Source of the DNA: Verrucomicrobiia bacterium
Lineage (GTDB): Bacteria; Verrucomicrobiota; Verrucomicrobiia; Palsa-1439
Direction of reading: 5' to 3'
Length of the DNA: 64,000 nt
NCBI GenBank assembly: GCA_022072455.1
Contig: JAJVHY010000004.1
Span: 248,001 to 312,000 of the forward strand
Part shown: piece after piece, positions 28,672 through 38,472 of the stretch
How positions within the stretch are numbered: the stretch's first letter is position 1
Layout: the number at the start of each line of letters is the position of its first letter
The notes under the pieces: generated by a model
Seen by the model: only the letters and a program-made list of their open reading frames with translations
What the model was told of the DNA's origin: nothing
The model's database searches: none
Translations under genes and position numbers: made by a program

Positions 28672-29471
28672 AACCATTGAAAGTCCTGGTCACCGGCGCG
28701 GGGACCGGCATTGGGCGCGAGATCGCGCTGGAGTTTGCCCGGCACGGCGCAAAGGTGGCGCTGCATTATTCCCAGAGCGGACGCGGCGCGAAATCCGCGG
28801 TGCGCGCCATCGGTAAAAACGCGGCGGCGTTTCAGGCGGATTTTCGTGACGTCACCGCCATCCGGCAACTCGCCCGGCAAGCCGTGAAATTTCTCGGCGG
28901 CCTCGACGTGCTCGTCAACAATGCCGGGATTACGATGAACCTTGCCTTCGACAAGGTGACACCGGAACAGTGGGACACGCTCTATCAGGTCAACGTCCGC
29001 GCGCAGTTTTTTCTGACGCAAGCCGTCTTGCCGGCGTTGACGAAGAGCCGCGGGGCGATTGTGAATATCACCTCGATTCACGCCTTTCAGGGATTCACGG
29101 AACATGCGGTGTATGCCGGCACGAAGGGCGCGATTGTCGCCTACACGCGCGAACTCGCCATCGAACTCGCGCCGCGCGGCATCCGCGTCAACGCCATTGC
29201 CCCCGGCGCAGTCGCGGTCGAAAATCACCAAAAAGTGATTCCGAACTTCGACCCCCAGGCAATTGGCAAACTGATTCCGGCCGGATTCATGGCCACGCCG
29301 CGTGATGTCGCCAACGCCGTGCGCTTTCTCGCGTCCCCCGCCGCCCGGTATTTCCTCGGGCAGACATTGATCATGGACGGCGGCACGACCGCGTGGATGC
29401 CGTTCAGCGAAGATTACCGGGAGCCGATGCGCGGGCTGACATTTGGGAAGGGATATGTCCCGGGCATCTGA
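28668..29471 (+). CDS. Short-chain dehydrogenase/reductase (SDR)
   Basis: A 267-residue NAD(P)-dependent oxidoreductase with complete classical SDR motifs: TGAGTGIG near residue 9, NNAG at 84-87, and the catalytic Ser136, Tyr149 and Lys153 with normal spacing. Start overlaps the alpha-galactosidase stop by 4 bases (ATGA). Next to an HpcH/HpaI aldolase it may oxidise an aldose or a 2-keto-3-deoxy acid, as in non-phosphorylative sugar pathways, but specificity cannot be read from motifs. Its 3' end overlaps the following gene by 17 bases. Confidence 0.9.
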   Translation: MKPLKVLVTGAGTGIGREIALEFARHGAKVALHYSQSGRGAKSAVRAIGKNAAAFQADFRDVTAIRQLARQAVKFLGGLDVLVNNAGITMNLAFDKVTPEQWDTLYQVNVRAQFFLTQAVLPALTKSRGAIVNITSIHAFQGFTEHAVYAGTKGAIVAYTRELAIELAPRGIRVNAIAPGAVAVENHQKVIPNFDPQAIGKLIPAGFMATPRDVANAVRFLASPAARYFLGQTLIMDGGTTAWMPFSEDYREPMRGLTFGKGYVPGI

Positions 29472-30372
29472 ACTGCGCTTTCCCGACGGGACGCGGCTCC
29501 GGTTGCTCGTGCGGGGCGGGCGGGTGTTGGGTTTGTACGCGCCCGGCAGCGCGGAGAATTTTCTTTGGAACAACCCGCGTCCGCCGAAAAGTGGCTGGCC
29601 CAATCCCGGCGGGGACCGAACGTGGTTGGCGCCGGAAGCCGATTTGTTTGTGCAGCCGGGCGGTGCGTATGTGGTGACGCCCACGGTTGATCCCGGCCGC
29701 TACCGGATCGCGGGCGCGACGTTGGTGAATCGCGCCCGTGTCAAAAACTGGCGCACCGGCCAGACGGCCACGTTCACCATTCGCAAGACCGTCGCACCGG
29801 CGGCGAATCCGCTGCGGTACGAGCGGCAGTTAACCAAGCGCGTGAGTTATGCCGGGTACACCTTGCGGACGGAGGTGACCGGCGCGGCGTTTGAAGTCGG
29901 TCTCTGGCAATTACTGCAATTACCGCACGGCGGCGAGATGTTGGTGCCGACGTACCGGCGCGCGGAACCGGTAACCTACTTCGGGCAGGTTGCCGGGCGG
30001 GATTTGTCGGTGACGGCGGGGACGGTGCGGTACCGGATGCGTGCATCGGGCGTGCAGAAGATTGGGATTCGCGCGGCGGTGTTGACCGGACGCGTGGGGT
30101 ATTTGACTAAGTCGCAATTGGTGGTTCGGAATTTTTTGGTGAATCCGTCCGGCGAGTACGTGGACACGCCGTGGGAGGATCGCGCCGACCGTACGGTGGC
30201 GTTTCAGGCGTGCAACGTGAATACGCCGGTTTGGGGCGCGTTTAGTGAACTCGAACATCATGTCCCCGCCACCACGGGCCGGGACGAATCCCAAGTCTGG
30301 GCGTTTCGCGGGCCGCCGGACGTGTTGAGCGAAGTTGCAGCCCGCTTATTAGGAGGTAATCTGTCGGCATGA
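29455..30372 (+). CDS. Mutarotase-like beta-sandwich protein (aldose epimerase-related)
   Basis: A 305-residue cytoplasmic protein. Its start overlaps the SDR gene by 17 bases, with GGGAAGGG just upstream. The pattern of beta strands, the NPRPPKSGWPNPGGDRTWLAPE segment (which resembles the active-site approach of galactose mutarotases) and the late FSELEHH motif fit a galactose-mutarotase-like fold, as in the DUF6786-type proteins often found with sugar oxidoreductases. Catalytic His/Glu could not be assigned, so the function may be binding or epimerisation of a sugar. It ends in an ATGA overlap with the PhyH gene. Confidence 0.5.
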   Translation: MSRASELRFPDGTRLRLLVRGGRVLGLYAPGSAENFLWNNPRPPKSGWPNPGGDRTWLAPEADLFVQPGGAYVVTPTVDPGRYRIAGATLVNRARVKNWRTGQTATFTIRKTVAPAANPLRYERQLTKRVSYAGYTLRTEVTGAAFEVGLWQLLQLPHGGEMLVPTYRRAEPVTYFGQVAGRDLSVTAGTVRYRMRASGVQKIGIRAAVLTGRVGYLTKSQLVVRNFLVNPSGEYVDTPWEDRADRTVAFQACNVNTPVWGAFSELEHHVPATTGRDESQVWAFRGPPDVLSEVAARLLGGNLSA

Positions 30373-31172
30373 GACTCACCCCAACGCAAGTGGCTACTTA
30401 TCGGCAAGAAGGTTTTCTCCTCTACCAGCAACCGGTGTTGCCGGAGAAAAAGTTTACTGGCTTGAAGAATTGTTTCGAGAACTTGCTCGCGGCGTTGCCG
30501 GACGATGTGCGGCCGGAATCCATGGACGTGCCGCATTTCATGCACCCGGAATTGTTCGAGTGGTTGTTTGCCGACGAAGTGCTCGATCTCGTCGAGCCGA
30601 TCATCGGGCCGGACATCGTCTTGTTCAGCAGCCACTTCATCTGCAAACCGAAAGGCAACGGGAAGCGGGTGCCGTGGCACGAGGATTCGGCGTACTGGAA
30701 GGGGATGATTGATCCGATGGAAGTTTGCACGGTCTGGCTGGCGATTGATCCGTCCACCCCGGCCAATGGCTGCATGTATGTGATCCCGCGCACCCACAAT
30801 GCCGGCAAAAAAGGTTTCTCCGATTACGACCCAGTGGACGCCGGCAAGAATGTCTTTCCGACCGAGATCACGGCGACACAGCGAAATGACAAACTGGCCG
30901 TCGCGTGCGAACTCCAACCGAATCAGGCGAGCTTGCACGACGGGCGGATCATTCACGGCAGTCCGCCGAACACGAGCACGATTCGCCGGTGCGGTTACAC
31001 GATGCGGTATATGCCGGCGACGGTGAAGTTGACCGGCAATTATGTGGACGCGTATCACCAGGTTTACCTGGCGCGCGGGCGCGACCGGGCCGGCAACAAG
31101 TTTGCTGATCCGTCGAAGAGCTACCCGGAGATCGCGCGGTACCGCGAGGTTTCCGGCAAGCGCGGTCATTGA
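30369..31172 (+). CDS. Phytanoyl-CoA dioxygenase (PhyH) family protein, first copy
   Basis: A 267-residue Fe(II)/2-oxoglutarate oxygenase. The iron triad is visible as His104 and Asp106 (PWHEDSAYW) with the distal His196 (GRIIHGSPPN), followed by the 2-oxoglutarate-binding Arg in TIRRCGYTMRYM. An AGGAGG ribosome site (near 30350) precedes the ATG by 11 bases, inside the preceding gene. Bacterial PhyH proteins hydroxylate diverse small molecules; in carbohydrate loci they may act on methyl groups, but the substrate is unknown. Coupled by ATGA overlap to the upstream gene. Confidence 0.85.
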   Translation: MRLTPTQVATYRQEGFLLYQQPVLPEKKFTGLKNCFENLLAALPDDVRPESMDVPHFMHPELFEWLFADEVLDLVEPIIGPDIVLFSSHFICKPKGNGKRVPWHEDSAYWKGMIDPMEVCTVWLAIDPSTPANGCMYVIPRTHNAGKKGFSDYDPVDAGKNVFPTEITATQRNDKLAVACELQPNQASLHDGRIIHGSPPNTSTIRRCGYTMRYMPATVKLTGNYVDAYHQVYLARGRDRAGNKFADPSKSYPEIARYREVSGKRGH

Positions 31173-31174
31173 CG

Positions 31175-34100
31175 ATGAAGCGAAGTCTCTTGTTGCTAAC
31201 GTTGGCCGGCGCGGTGAATGCCGCGCCACCGAAAAGTCCGCTGTCAGCCGACGCGTTCTGGCGGCAACCACCGCAAGCGGGACCGCAGACGCTCTTGCTC
31301 TGGCAACTGGATGGTGAAGAAACCGGCCCGGCGGCTGACCCGGTCGGTGAACTGGAGAAAAAACTCAAATCCTCCCTCGATGACATTCGCTTCGACGAAG
31401 AGTTGACTGATCCAACCCGACGGCCGTACATCGGCTATGGGTTGCAGGGCGATGCCAAGTTGGATCGCGCGGGCCGGTTCGGCGGCGGCGTCCGCCTCGC
31501 CGGCAAGGGCTGGATTCAGTCGCAGCGTGTGGATGCGCAGGGTGGGGTCACGTTGGATTTCTGGGTCAACCCGGATCCGCAAGCGCCGGCCGCGCCCCTG
31601 GTGTTGATCGGCGATCAGCCGGTCGTGGAGCGCACCGCAACCGGGCAGGTTCAATTGGGTTCGTTGGTTCACCCGCGCCGTGTGCCGGCCAATGAGTGGA
31701 CCCATTTGGCGGTCCGTCTCGGGCCGGCCGGGATGCCGACACTGTTCGTGAACGGCACGCCCGCCGCCAACACCCAGCCGCGCCTCATTCCCACCGCGGT
31801 GCCGGTGTTCAGTCTCGGCAAGGGGTTGGTCGGGCGGATTGACGCGGTGCGCCTGACTGCCGGGATGTATCCGTTTTATGAATTGGAGGAGACGGCGCAG
31901 TTCACCACGCACCCGCTGGAAAAATCGCCGCCGTATTTTGTGTTCCGCCGGCCGCTCGTAGTGGAAGCGCCATTCGATGACGGCACCGCCGCCGGGGTGC
32001 GGGGGCGGGCGTTGGATTTAGGGACGGTAGGTAAGGATGGGTTGGTGATCGGGAATCAGTTCCCGCTGCAACGCGGCAGTGTCGAGTTTTGGGTGATGCC
32101 GCAGGATTGGGAGAATCTGTTCACCGCCAAACTGTCGCCGAGCGAGGTGCCGTGGTTGCCGATTTTGCGCTACGGGCCGGCCTTGCGGACGTTGTCGCTG
32201 GCGCAAGGCAAGTTCAGTCTCGATACCGGCGCGAAGTTGGCGACGGTGCCCTTCCGCCCCGGCAAATGGACGCATGTGTTGTGTTCCTGGAATGCCGGAG
32301 CGGTGGCGGTGTATCTCGATGGCCGGCCACAACCACTCGCCCAAGTCAGCTTCGCCGGTAACGCGCCGGCCAAGGAGGGCGTCGAGTATGCACTGACGCT
32401 GTTGCCGAGCAATACGTTGATCGATGAGTTGCGGGTGTATCCGTGGGCGTTGACCGGCTTGGAAGCGGCGAATGCGTACCACCGCTTTTTCACCAACCCG
32501 GCTGAGCCCTTGACGGCGATGCCGTTTGTGCAGGCGAACCCGAGTTACGATTATTATCGGAAATATCTCCACGTCGGGGCGTCGTGTTTACCGATAGACA
32601 ACATCGAGCCGACGAAGGTGACGATTCGGATTTTTCACCGCGGGGGCGAAAAGTTGATCTGGACGGGTTTGGACATTCCGCTGAACGCATCGTTGCAAGG
32701 CGGCAGCGGGGTGCCGTGCGACCTGGAGTTTGGTGAGTATCCGATTGAAGTGGACGCGTTGGCCGCGGATGGGCGGGTCTTGAAGACGTTGAAGACGGCC
32801 TACCGGCGGGAAAAGCCAGTCTGGTGGCAGAATGAGCTCGGGAAGAATCGCCCCGTGCCGAAGCCGTGGACGCCGGTCCAGGTCGCGGGTCCGGCGGCGA
32901 CGGTGTGGAGCGGGACGGTGCAACTTGCGCCCGGCGGGTTACCGGTGTGGGAGACGTTGGCTGGCCCGCCGCAACTCCGCGCCAAGATCGCCGGACAGGA
33001 CGAAGTCTTGACCGGGACGGCCGGGACGTTTGGGGCAGACGCCACTTGGACCAATACGCTGACCGGCGGCGGAGTTTCCGCGACAGTAACCGGATCAGTG
33101 GAGTATGACGGGTTGATCAAATGTGCGGTGACGTTGAATGAGCCGACGAAGCTGGAAGCGCTCACGTTGGATTTTCCATTGAAACCAGAAATGGCGGCGC
33201 AGTTGATTGTGAATGGCGGCGGCCACAAGTTCCGCGCGTCGTGGAATGTGCAGATGGTGGGCGAGAAACCGGGGCTGCACTGGAACAGCCGGACCGGGCG
33301 GCCAGGGCACAAGGGCGTCGCGTTCGGGAATTTCTGTCCGATTGTTTGGCTTGGGAACGATGAGCGGGGCGTGTGTTTCTTCGGCGAGAATGATCAGGGG
33401 TGGACACCGAATGGGAATGTGGCCGCGCAGGAGGTGATTCGCACCAATGACACGGTGGTGTACCGGATGAATATCATTTCGCAGCCGGTCACCAACAATG
33501 CGCCGCGGACGTTTACGTTCTACGTGCAGCCGACGCCGACGAAGCCGTTGCCGGAAGGGTGGCGCGGTTACAATCGCGGCGGGTTCAACGGCTCGAACGC
33601 AGTGTACGAAGCGATTGATGCGTTTGTCAGCCCGACGCTGACGATTCCGAGTAATACGAGCTATCACGCCGGCATCACGTTCAAGTTGGAGCCAACGGAT
33701 TGCGAGTCGGCGGCTTTCAACGCGAAGGCGATTCGGGCGAAGTTTGGGAAATCGAACCCGGTCATTTTCTACATTGACGCGAGCTGGCCGCAACTCGGGC
33801 CGAGCATGGGCGAATACCGGGAAGGGTTGTTTTGGACGGGGCGGCTGACATGGTCGCGCGAGGTCGAGGATTACATGGTCTGGGTAATCAATGAATATCT
33901 CCGGCGGGGTATTATTGACGGCATTTATATTGATGACACGTCGCTGGGTTCGACGCGGGCGTTGTACTCGACGGCGTATGTGATGCCGAATGGCGCGACG
34001 CAGCCGGGTTTCAGCACGATGGGATTCCGGCGGTTTCTGCAGCGCGTCTGGGTGCTCTTCGAGCAGTACGGCAAACAGCCGCATATCGTGCCGCACATGA

Positions 34101-34918
34101 CGTATTGTTTCGAGATTCCAGCGTTGTCGTTCGCCTCGGCGGTGGTCAACGGTGAAGACCGGGACATTTATCCGTTCGCAACGCATTCGTTCATTGATTC
34201 GTGGAGCGCCGCCGAAGTGCGGATCATGGGCAGCTCGCCAAAATGGGGATTCATCAATTTCTGGAAGCCCGGTGTGTACACCAAACCGACATGGCCGCCC
34301 GACCCGAAAATTCCACCATGGATGCACTGGCAATCGCGGGCGATGCACGCGTTGATGATTCCGCATGATTACTGGTACCTCTGGGTCTATCCCACGAGCC
34401 GGACGATTGAAGGACCGTTGGTGAAATTTGGGATCGCCGACCCGGCCGTGCGGTTCATTCCGTACTGGAAACTCGACGGTGTGGCTGCGGCCACCGGTAA
34501 TTCCATTTTGTTATCCGTCTACACCAAGAAAGATCGGGCACTGCTGATCGTCAGTAATCTCTCCAAGCAGGAAGAGGATGTGACCGTCACGGTTGATCCC
34601 CAAAAACTTTTCGGGCGCGTGCCGAAAACGGAAGTGCAATGGAAAGACGTGGATAGTTCACTCATCGGCCCCGAAGGCACCGTCGCCACAAAGGCGGACC
34701 TGAACAAGATCAACCTCGAAGATCACGGCATCAACGATCTGACCGGCCCCAGCCTGCGGAAGTTGGAGGACAGCGCGGTCGGAGATTTCCTCCAAGGCGA
34801 TTCCCCGCGCGAGAAACAACAGAAACATCTCGCCCTGCGGGTTGAGAATGGCGCGGTGAAACTGGTGGTGCGGAAGCAGGACTTCCGGTTGTTGGAAGTC
34901 AGTTTGCCGCGCGAGTGA
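31175..34918 (+). CDS. Secreted LamG-containing glycoside-hydrolase-like protein (DUF6067-like)
   Basis: A 1247-residue protein with signal peptide (MKRSLLLLTLAGAVNA). Two LamG-like concanavalin A modules are seen at about 40-250 and 260-450 (GGVRLAGKGWIQ, GKWTHVLCSWNAG, LPSNTLIDELRVYPWAL). The C-terminal half resembles DUF6067-type glycosidases, with a WLGNDERGVCFFGENDQGW segment and a TIM-barrel core with DGIYIDDTSLG and VVNGEDRDIYP as candidate acid sites. The catalytic mechanism has not been shown for the family, as far as I know. It follows PhyH within 2 bases and converges with the PEP-CTERM gene, overlapping it by 20 bases. Confidence 0.65.
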   Translation: MKRSLLLLTLAGAVNAAPPKSPLSADAFWRQPPQAGPQTLLLWQLDGEETGPAADPVGELEKKLKSSLDDIRFDEELTDPTRRPYIGYGLQGDAKLDRAGRFGGGVRLAGKGWIQSQRVDAQGGVTLDFWVNPDPQAPAAPLVLIGDQPVVERTATGQVQLGSLVHPRRVPANEWTHLAVRLGPAGMPTLFVNGTPAANTQPRLIPTAVPVFSLGKGLVGRIDAVRLTAGMYPFYELEETAQFTTHPLEKSPPYFVFRRPLVVEAPFDDGTAAGVRGRALDLGTVGKDGLVIGNQFPLQRGSVEFWVMPQDWENLFTAKLSPSEVPWLPILRYGPALRTLSLAQGKFSLDTGAKLATVPFRPGKWTHVLCSWNAGAVAVYLDGRPQPLAQVSFAGNAPAKEGVEYALTLLPSNTLIDELRVYPWALTGLEAANAYHRFFTNPAEPLTAMPFVQANPSYDYYRKYLHVGASCLPIDNIEPTKVTIRIFHRGGEKLIWTGLDIPLNASLQGGSGVPCDLEFGEYPIEVDALAADGRVLKTLKTAYRREKPVWWQNELGKNRPVPKPWTPVQVAGPAATVWSGTVQLAPGGLPVWETLAGPPQLRAKIAGQDEVLTGTAGTFGADATWTNTLTGGGVSATVTGSVEYDGLIKCAVTLNEPTKLEALTLDFPLKPEMAAQLIVNGGGHKFRASWNVQMVGEKPGLHWNSRTGRPGHKGVAFGNFCPIVWLGNDERGVCFFGENDQGWTPNGNVAAQEVIRTNDTVVYRMNIISQPVTNNAPRTFTFYVQPTPTKPLPEGWRGYNRGGFNGSNAVYEAIDAFVSPTLTIPSNTSYHAGITFKLEPTDCESAAFNAKAIRAKFGKSNPVIFYIDASWPQLGPSMGEYREGLFWTGRLTWSREVEDYMVWVINEYLRRGIIDGIYIDDTSLGSTRALYSTAYVMPNGATQPGFSTMGFRRFLQRVWVLFEQYGKQPHIVPHMTYCFEIPALSFASAVVNGEDRDIYPFATHSFIDSWSAAEVRIMGSSPKWGFINFWKPGVYTKPTWPPDPKIPPWMHWQSRAMHALMIPHDYWYLWVYPTSRTIEGPLVKFGIADPAVRFIPYWKLDGVAAATGNSILLSVYTKKDRALLIVSNLSKQEEDVTVTVDPQKLFGRVPKTEVQWKDVDSSLIGPEGTVATKADLNKINLEDHGINDLTGPSLRKLEDSAVGDFLQGDSPREKQQKHLALRVENGAVKLVVRKQDFRLLEVSLPRE

Positions 34919-37900
34919 TCCGGCGGCGGCCCACGAGCCACAACACCCCGGCTACTCCCACCAACAGGAACGTCGTTGGCTCTGGGATCACAATGATGCT
35001 GATCGTGCCGGTCACCCCCAATTGGGTCGTGTCCCATCCGAGACTGCCAGAGAGAGCGGGCAGATTGGTCAGGGCAAAATCCCCGGTCCAGGTGCCGCCG
35101 AAAAGGGTGAAGGTGTCGCCGTCCGCCAGCGCGGCGCCGATGTTGGTGACAGACAACGTCCCGCCAAGCGTGAAGGCGCCGAGGACGCGAATGAAATCAT
35201 TGCTGCCGGCGACGTTGTCTTTGTTCAATTCCAACAGCGTGGTGCCAGCAAGGGTAAGGTCGTTGCTGAAAGTCAGGGTGCCGATGGAGAAACCAGGAGC
35301 GATGACACCGTTGACGGTGGTGTGGCCGGTGATGGTGCCGGTGCCGCGAAGAGTCGCTGCGGGGGCAATGGTCAGGCCGGCTTGGAAGTAGTGGTGGCCG
35401 GTGCCGCCAGTGGTGAGATTCAAACTGGCGGCCTGGAGGCCGTCACCGACGGCCAGGGCGGTGGCGTTGCTGTAGAAGGTGCGCTGGACCGAAAGGGTGC
35501 CGGCATTGAGACTGACCCGGTTGGCCACGCCGGTCACCATCAGGGTCGCGGCGTTGACGGTCCCACCGCTCAAGATCAATTGATTGCTCCGAGCCGCCCC
35601 GGAGCCGAGGGTCAACTGATTGCCCAGCAGATCCCACGTCCCGCCATTGCTCACCGTGACGATGTTGTTCGACGAACCGCTGCCGACAATCGCCGCCCCG
35701 CCACTGAGCAACGTCGCATTCGAGACCGCCAGCGTATTGAACCCAGACCGCGGCCCGCCAATCGTCAACACGCTATTGGATGCCGTTCCGCCGCCGAGTA
35801 CCTGGTAGAAGTTACCGGTCGAGCCGTTGTTACCGATGGTGAGAGCGCCGACGCGAACAGAGCCGCCGTTGCTGATCACCAAGCCATTCGCCGTCGCGTC
35901 CAACGTGTTGCCGACGTTGATCGCGGACGCCGCAAGCACACCGCCGTTGGCCAACGTCACGACGTTGTTGACCGCTGCATTGGTGCCCACCACAAACACA
36001 GCGCTGTTCGTAAAGATCGAACTGTTGCCCACGACTTGAATCACCTGATTGCTGCGCCCGTTGCCGGCGATGTAGGACCGGACCGCCGTGGTCGCACGGA
36101 AGGTACCATTGCTGACGGCGATGAAATCATTCACCCCGGCCGTCAGCTCCCCATACGTCAATGTCCCGCCATTCACGTACAGCGTTGCGGTGCCGAGTAC
36201 ACCGCTGACAAGGGCGTCCACTGTGGCACCGCTCCGCACATCCAACGTACCCGCAAAATCTGTGTTGTTTCCTTGCAGGGTCAAGGTGCCCGTGCCGCCG
36301 CCGGTCGCGTTGCTGATGGCCAACGTGTTGCCAGACTGGAGGGTCACGTTGGTAAATAATGCCACCAAGCCACCCGCCCCCGCGCCCGTCCTGGAAAAGA
36401 TCAGTGCGGCATCATCTGTGACCGTGACCTCATTGAATCGATACATGATCCCGGCGGCGCTGGTGATGTTGCCGGCCAAGCGGAGGCTGGCATTGTTGGT
36501 CGAGAAATCCAAACTTTGGAACGTCAGCGTCCCAGTCCCCCCTCCGGAACCGTTGCGATTGGTCATCACCGCAGCGCCCTCAATCCGGACGATGCCGCCA
36601 ATCAAGCTGGCGCCCGCGCCGGCATTGAAATCCAGATGGAGCGTACCGGCCAACTGTACGACTGCGTTGGTCAATGCGTTGAGGCCCACGGTCGAATTGA
36701 GCCAGCCGCCGGACTTGATCGTGGTGGTGCTGGTTCCCAACCCATACGCCGTTGTCAGACTCAACGTCGCTCCGTCACTGATCGTCACAGTCGCCGTTCC
36801 CATGGAGTTACTGGCGGCCGCCACCAAGATGCTGCCAGAGCGAATATCCAACTTTCCCAACATTCCACTATTGTTGCCCAAAACCGTCAACGTGCCGGTC
36901 CCAGCGCCGGTCGCATTGGTGACGGTCAGCGTGCTGCCAGCATCCACTTCCAAGCTGTCGAACTGCGCATCCATGGAGACCGCTGCAGCTGAAAAGAACA
37001 AAGTCCCGCTGTTCGTCACCACGGCTTTGGACATCCGAAACGTGAACAAGCCCGAGCCGGCTGTTTTGGACAAAGTCAGCGTCTTGCCACCAACAGTGAA
37101 ATCCAGTTTGTCATTGATATAAATTTGTCCGCCCCCCACCGCCGCTTCCAGCGTGGAGTCATCCCAGACTTGCAGTTCGCCACCGACCACTTTCGTGCCC
37201 GACGTGGCACTCGGTGCCGAGTAGAGCAGCTTGCCGCCATTGAGGCGCACCACCGCATTGGAGAGGTGCCCGCTTGGAAGACTTGAGAATATCGCGGTGG
37301 GTAGATCCATCACCCCGCCTTGGTTGAGACTGACCGTGTTCCCGCTCAAGCCGTAGATCGTATTCAAAAAGAGAATTCCGCCATCATTGACATTGACCAG
37401 CGCACTCCCCATCGCATTACTTGCACCCGGCGTCACAATCGCACCTGCCCGAATGTCCACCGTTCCTAACATGTTCGGGTTGCTCTCCAAGAACGTCATG
37501 GTGGCCGCATTGCCGGTGGTATTGGTGATATACAGCGTCGCGTTTGAAAGAGTCACATTGGAGAACTGCACCTGCACCCCGGTGCCGCCCTGCCGCGCCA
37601 ACGCAACCGATGCATCATTGGTGATACTAACTGAATCAATCCGGAAGGTCGCCGCACCAAGGGCAGCCGCCTCGCTGCCAAAAGTCAGCGTCTTGTTGGC
37701 CTCCACAAAATCCAATGAGCCATACGTAAAGATCGGACCGCCACCGGTCTGCCGATGGGTGATGGTGGAGTTATTCCAAACCTGTAACTCCCCGCCCATC
37801 AGATAGGTGGAAGTTCCAATCGAGGTGTTGCTAATGACACCGCCGTTCAACCGGATCACCGCGCCTCGGAGCAAATCCGTCGCCGGCGTCATTGTCAGAG

Positions 37901-38216
37901 TGGCCCCATCGTTTAACGTCACAGTGGCGCCGCTCAGCCCAAACGCCAGATTGCCGGCCGCCAGAACGCCGGCGCTGTCCACGTTGATGAAATCGTTACT
38001 GGCGGCGTAGGCCGTCTGCAGACTGACCGTGCCATTGGTAATGACAACATTATCGGCGACATTTGTATTGCCGGGATTGCTGGCGGTACCCCACGTGGCA
38101 TTGACGTTGTACCCGCCGCTGGCCGTGTTGGTGTAATCTGCTGCGTGGCCCAGCGTGGCCACCAAGACCAAACTTGCCAAGCCACCAGCGAAATAGTTGA
38201 AAATTCGTCGCCTCAT
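34899..38216 (-). CDS. PEP-CTERM surface protein with autotransporter-type beta-strand repeats
   Basis: A 1105-residue exported protein. The ATG at 38216 gives a signal peptide (MRRRIFNYFAGGLASLVLVATLGHA) and has GGGAAG 8 bases upstream. The body is Gly/Asn/Thr/Ser-rich and contains repeated GTGTLTLQGNN-x7-LDVRSGATV units, the autotransporter-associated beta-strand repeat, predicted to form a long beta-helix or solenoid. It ends in a PEP-CTERM sorting signal: VIPEPTTFLLVG, a hydrophobic helix and an RRR tail. Such proteins are processed by an exosortase (EpsH) and linked to extracellular polymer; no exosortase gene is in the window. The repeats are protein-level and not a CRISPR. Confidence 0.85.
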   Translation of the reverse strand: MRRRIFNYFAGGLASLVLVATLGHAADYTNTASGGYNVNATWGTASNPGNTNVADNVVITNGTVSLQTAYAASNDFINVDSAGVLAAGNLAFGLSGATVTLNDGATLTMTPATDLLRGAVIRLNGGVISNTSIGTSTYLMGGELQVWNNSTITHRQTGGGPIFTYGSLDFVEANKTLTFGSEAAALGAATFRIDSVSITNDASVALARQGGTGVQVQFSNVTLSNATLYITNTTGNAATMTFLESNPNMLGTVDIRAGAIVTPGASNAMGSALVNVNDGGILFLNTIYGLSGNTVSLNQGGVMDLPTAIFSSLPSGHLSNAVVRLNGGKLLYSAPSATSGTKVVGGELQVWDDSTLEAAVGGGQIYINDKLDFTVGGKTLTLSKTAGSGLFTFRMSKAVVTNSGTLFFSAAAVSMDAQFDSLEVDAGSTLTVTNATGAGTGTLTVLGNNSGMLGKLDIRSGSILVAAASNSMGTATVTISDGATLSLTTAYGLGTSTTTIKSGGWLNSTVGLNALTNAVVQLAGTLHLDFNAGAGASLIGGIVRIEGAAVMTNRNGSGGGTGTLTFQSLDFSTNNASLRLAGNITSAAGIMYRFNEVTVTDDAALIFSRTGAGAGGLVALFTNVTLQSGNTLAISNATGGGTGTLTLQGNNTDFAGTLDVRSGATVDALVSGVLGTATLYVNGGTLTYGELTAGVNDFIAVSNGTFRATTAVRSYIAGNGRSNQVIQVVGNSSIFTNSAVFVVGTNAAVNNVVTLANGGVLAASAINVGNTLDATANGLVISNGGSVRVGALTIGNNGSTGNFYQVLGGGTASNSVLTIGGPRSGFNTLAVSNATLLSGGAAIVGSGSSNNIVTVSNGGTWDLLGNQLTLGSGAARSNQLILSGGTVNAATLMVTGVANRVSLNAGTLSVQRTFYSNATALAVGDGLQAASLNLTTGGTGHHYFQAGLTIAPAATLRGTGTITGHTTVNGVIAPGFSIGTLTFSNDLTLAGTTLLELNKDNVAGSNDFIRVLGAFTLGGTLSVTNIGAALADGDTFTLFGGTWTGDFALTNLPALSGSLGWDTTQLGVTGTISIIVIPEPTTFLLVGVAGVLWLVGRRRITRAAN

Positions 38217-38472
38217 GCGGTTGCTTCCCGTAGGGGTTGGAACATCAATTGCGAATTTCCTCATGTAATTGTCCGGCACTTATTACCCTCACCAATGGGT
38301 AAATCATAGCATATCTGGTCGAAGGTGTTTGAATTTTTTAATCCATATGATGAGTTTTTTGCATCGGCTGCGAGCGAAAGTTGCGGGCGCACAAAATCGC
38401 GGCGGGGACACTGCGCCCACAACGGCTTTCGAGAGCTTGTCAATCAGCCACCGGCCGTTACACTGCCGCGCC
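38217..38472. promoter_or_regulatory. AT-rich divergent intergenic region with small inverted repeat
   Basis: A 256-base, comparatively AT-rich space between the divergent PEP-CTERM and PhyH starts. It holds a TTACCC / GGGTAA inverted repeat (38283-38288 and 38297-38302) and, on the minus strand, a TATGAT hexamer (38303-38308) suitable for a -10 of the PEP-CTERM gene. No matching -35 was convincing. Confidence 0.35.

Noticed and set aside
34899-38216. Repeats considered as CRISPR or satellite DNA
   Set aside because: The repeats are protein-level beta-strand units of varying length without fixed spacers.
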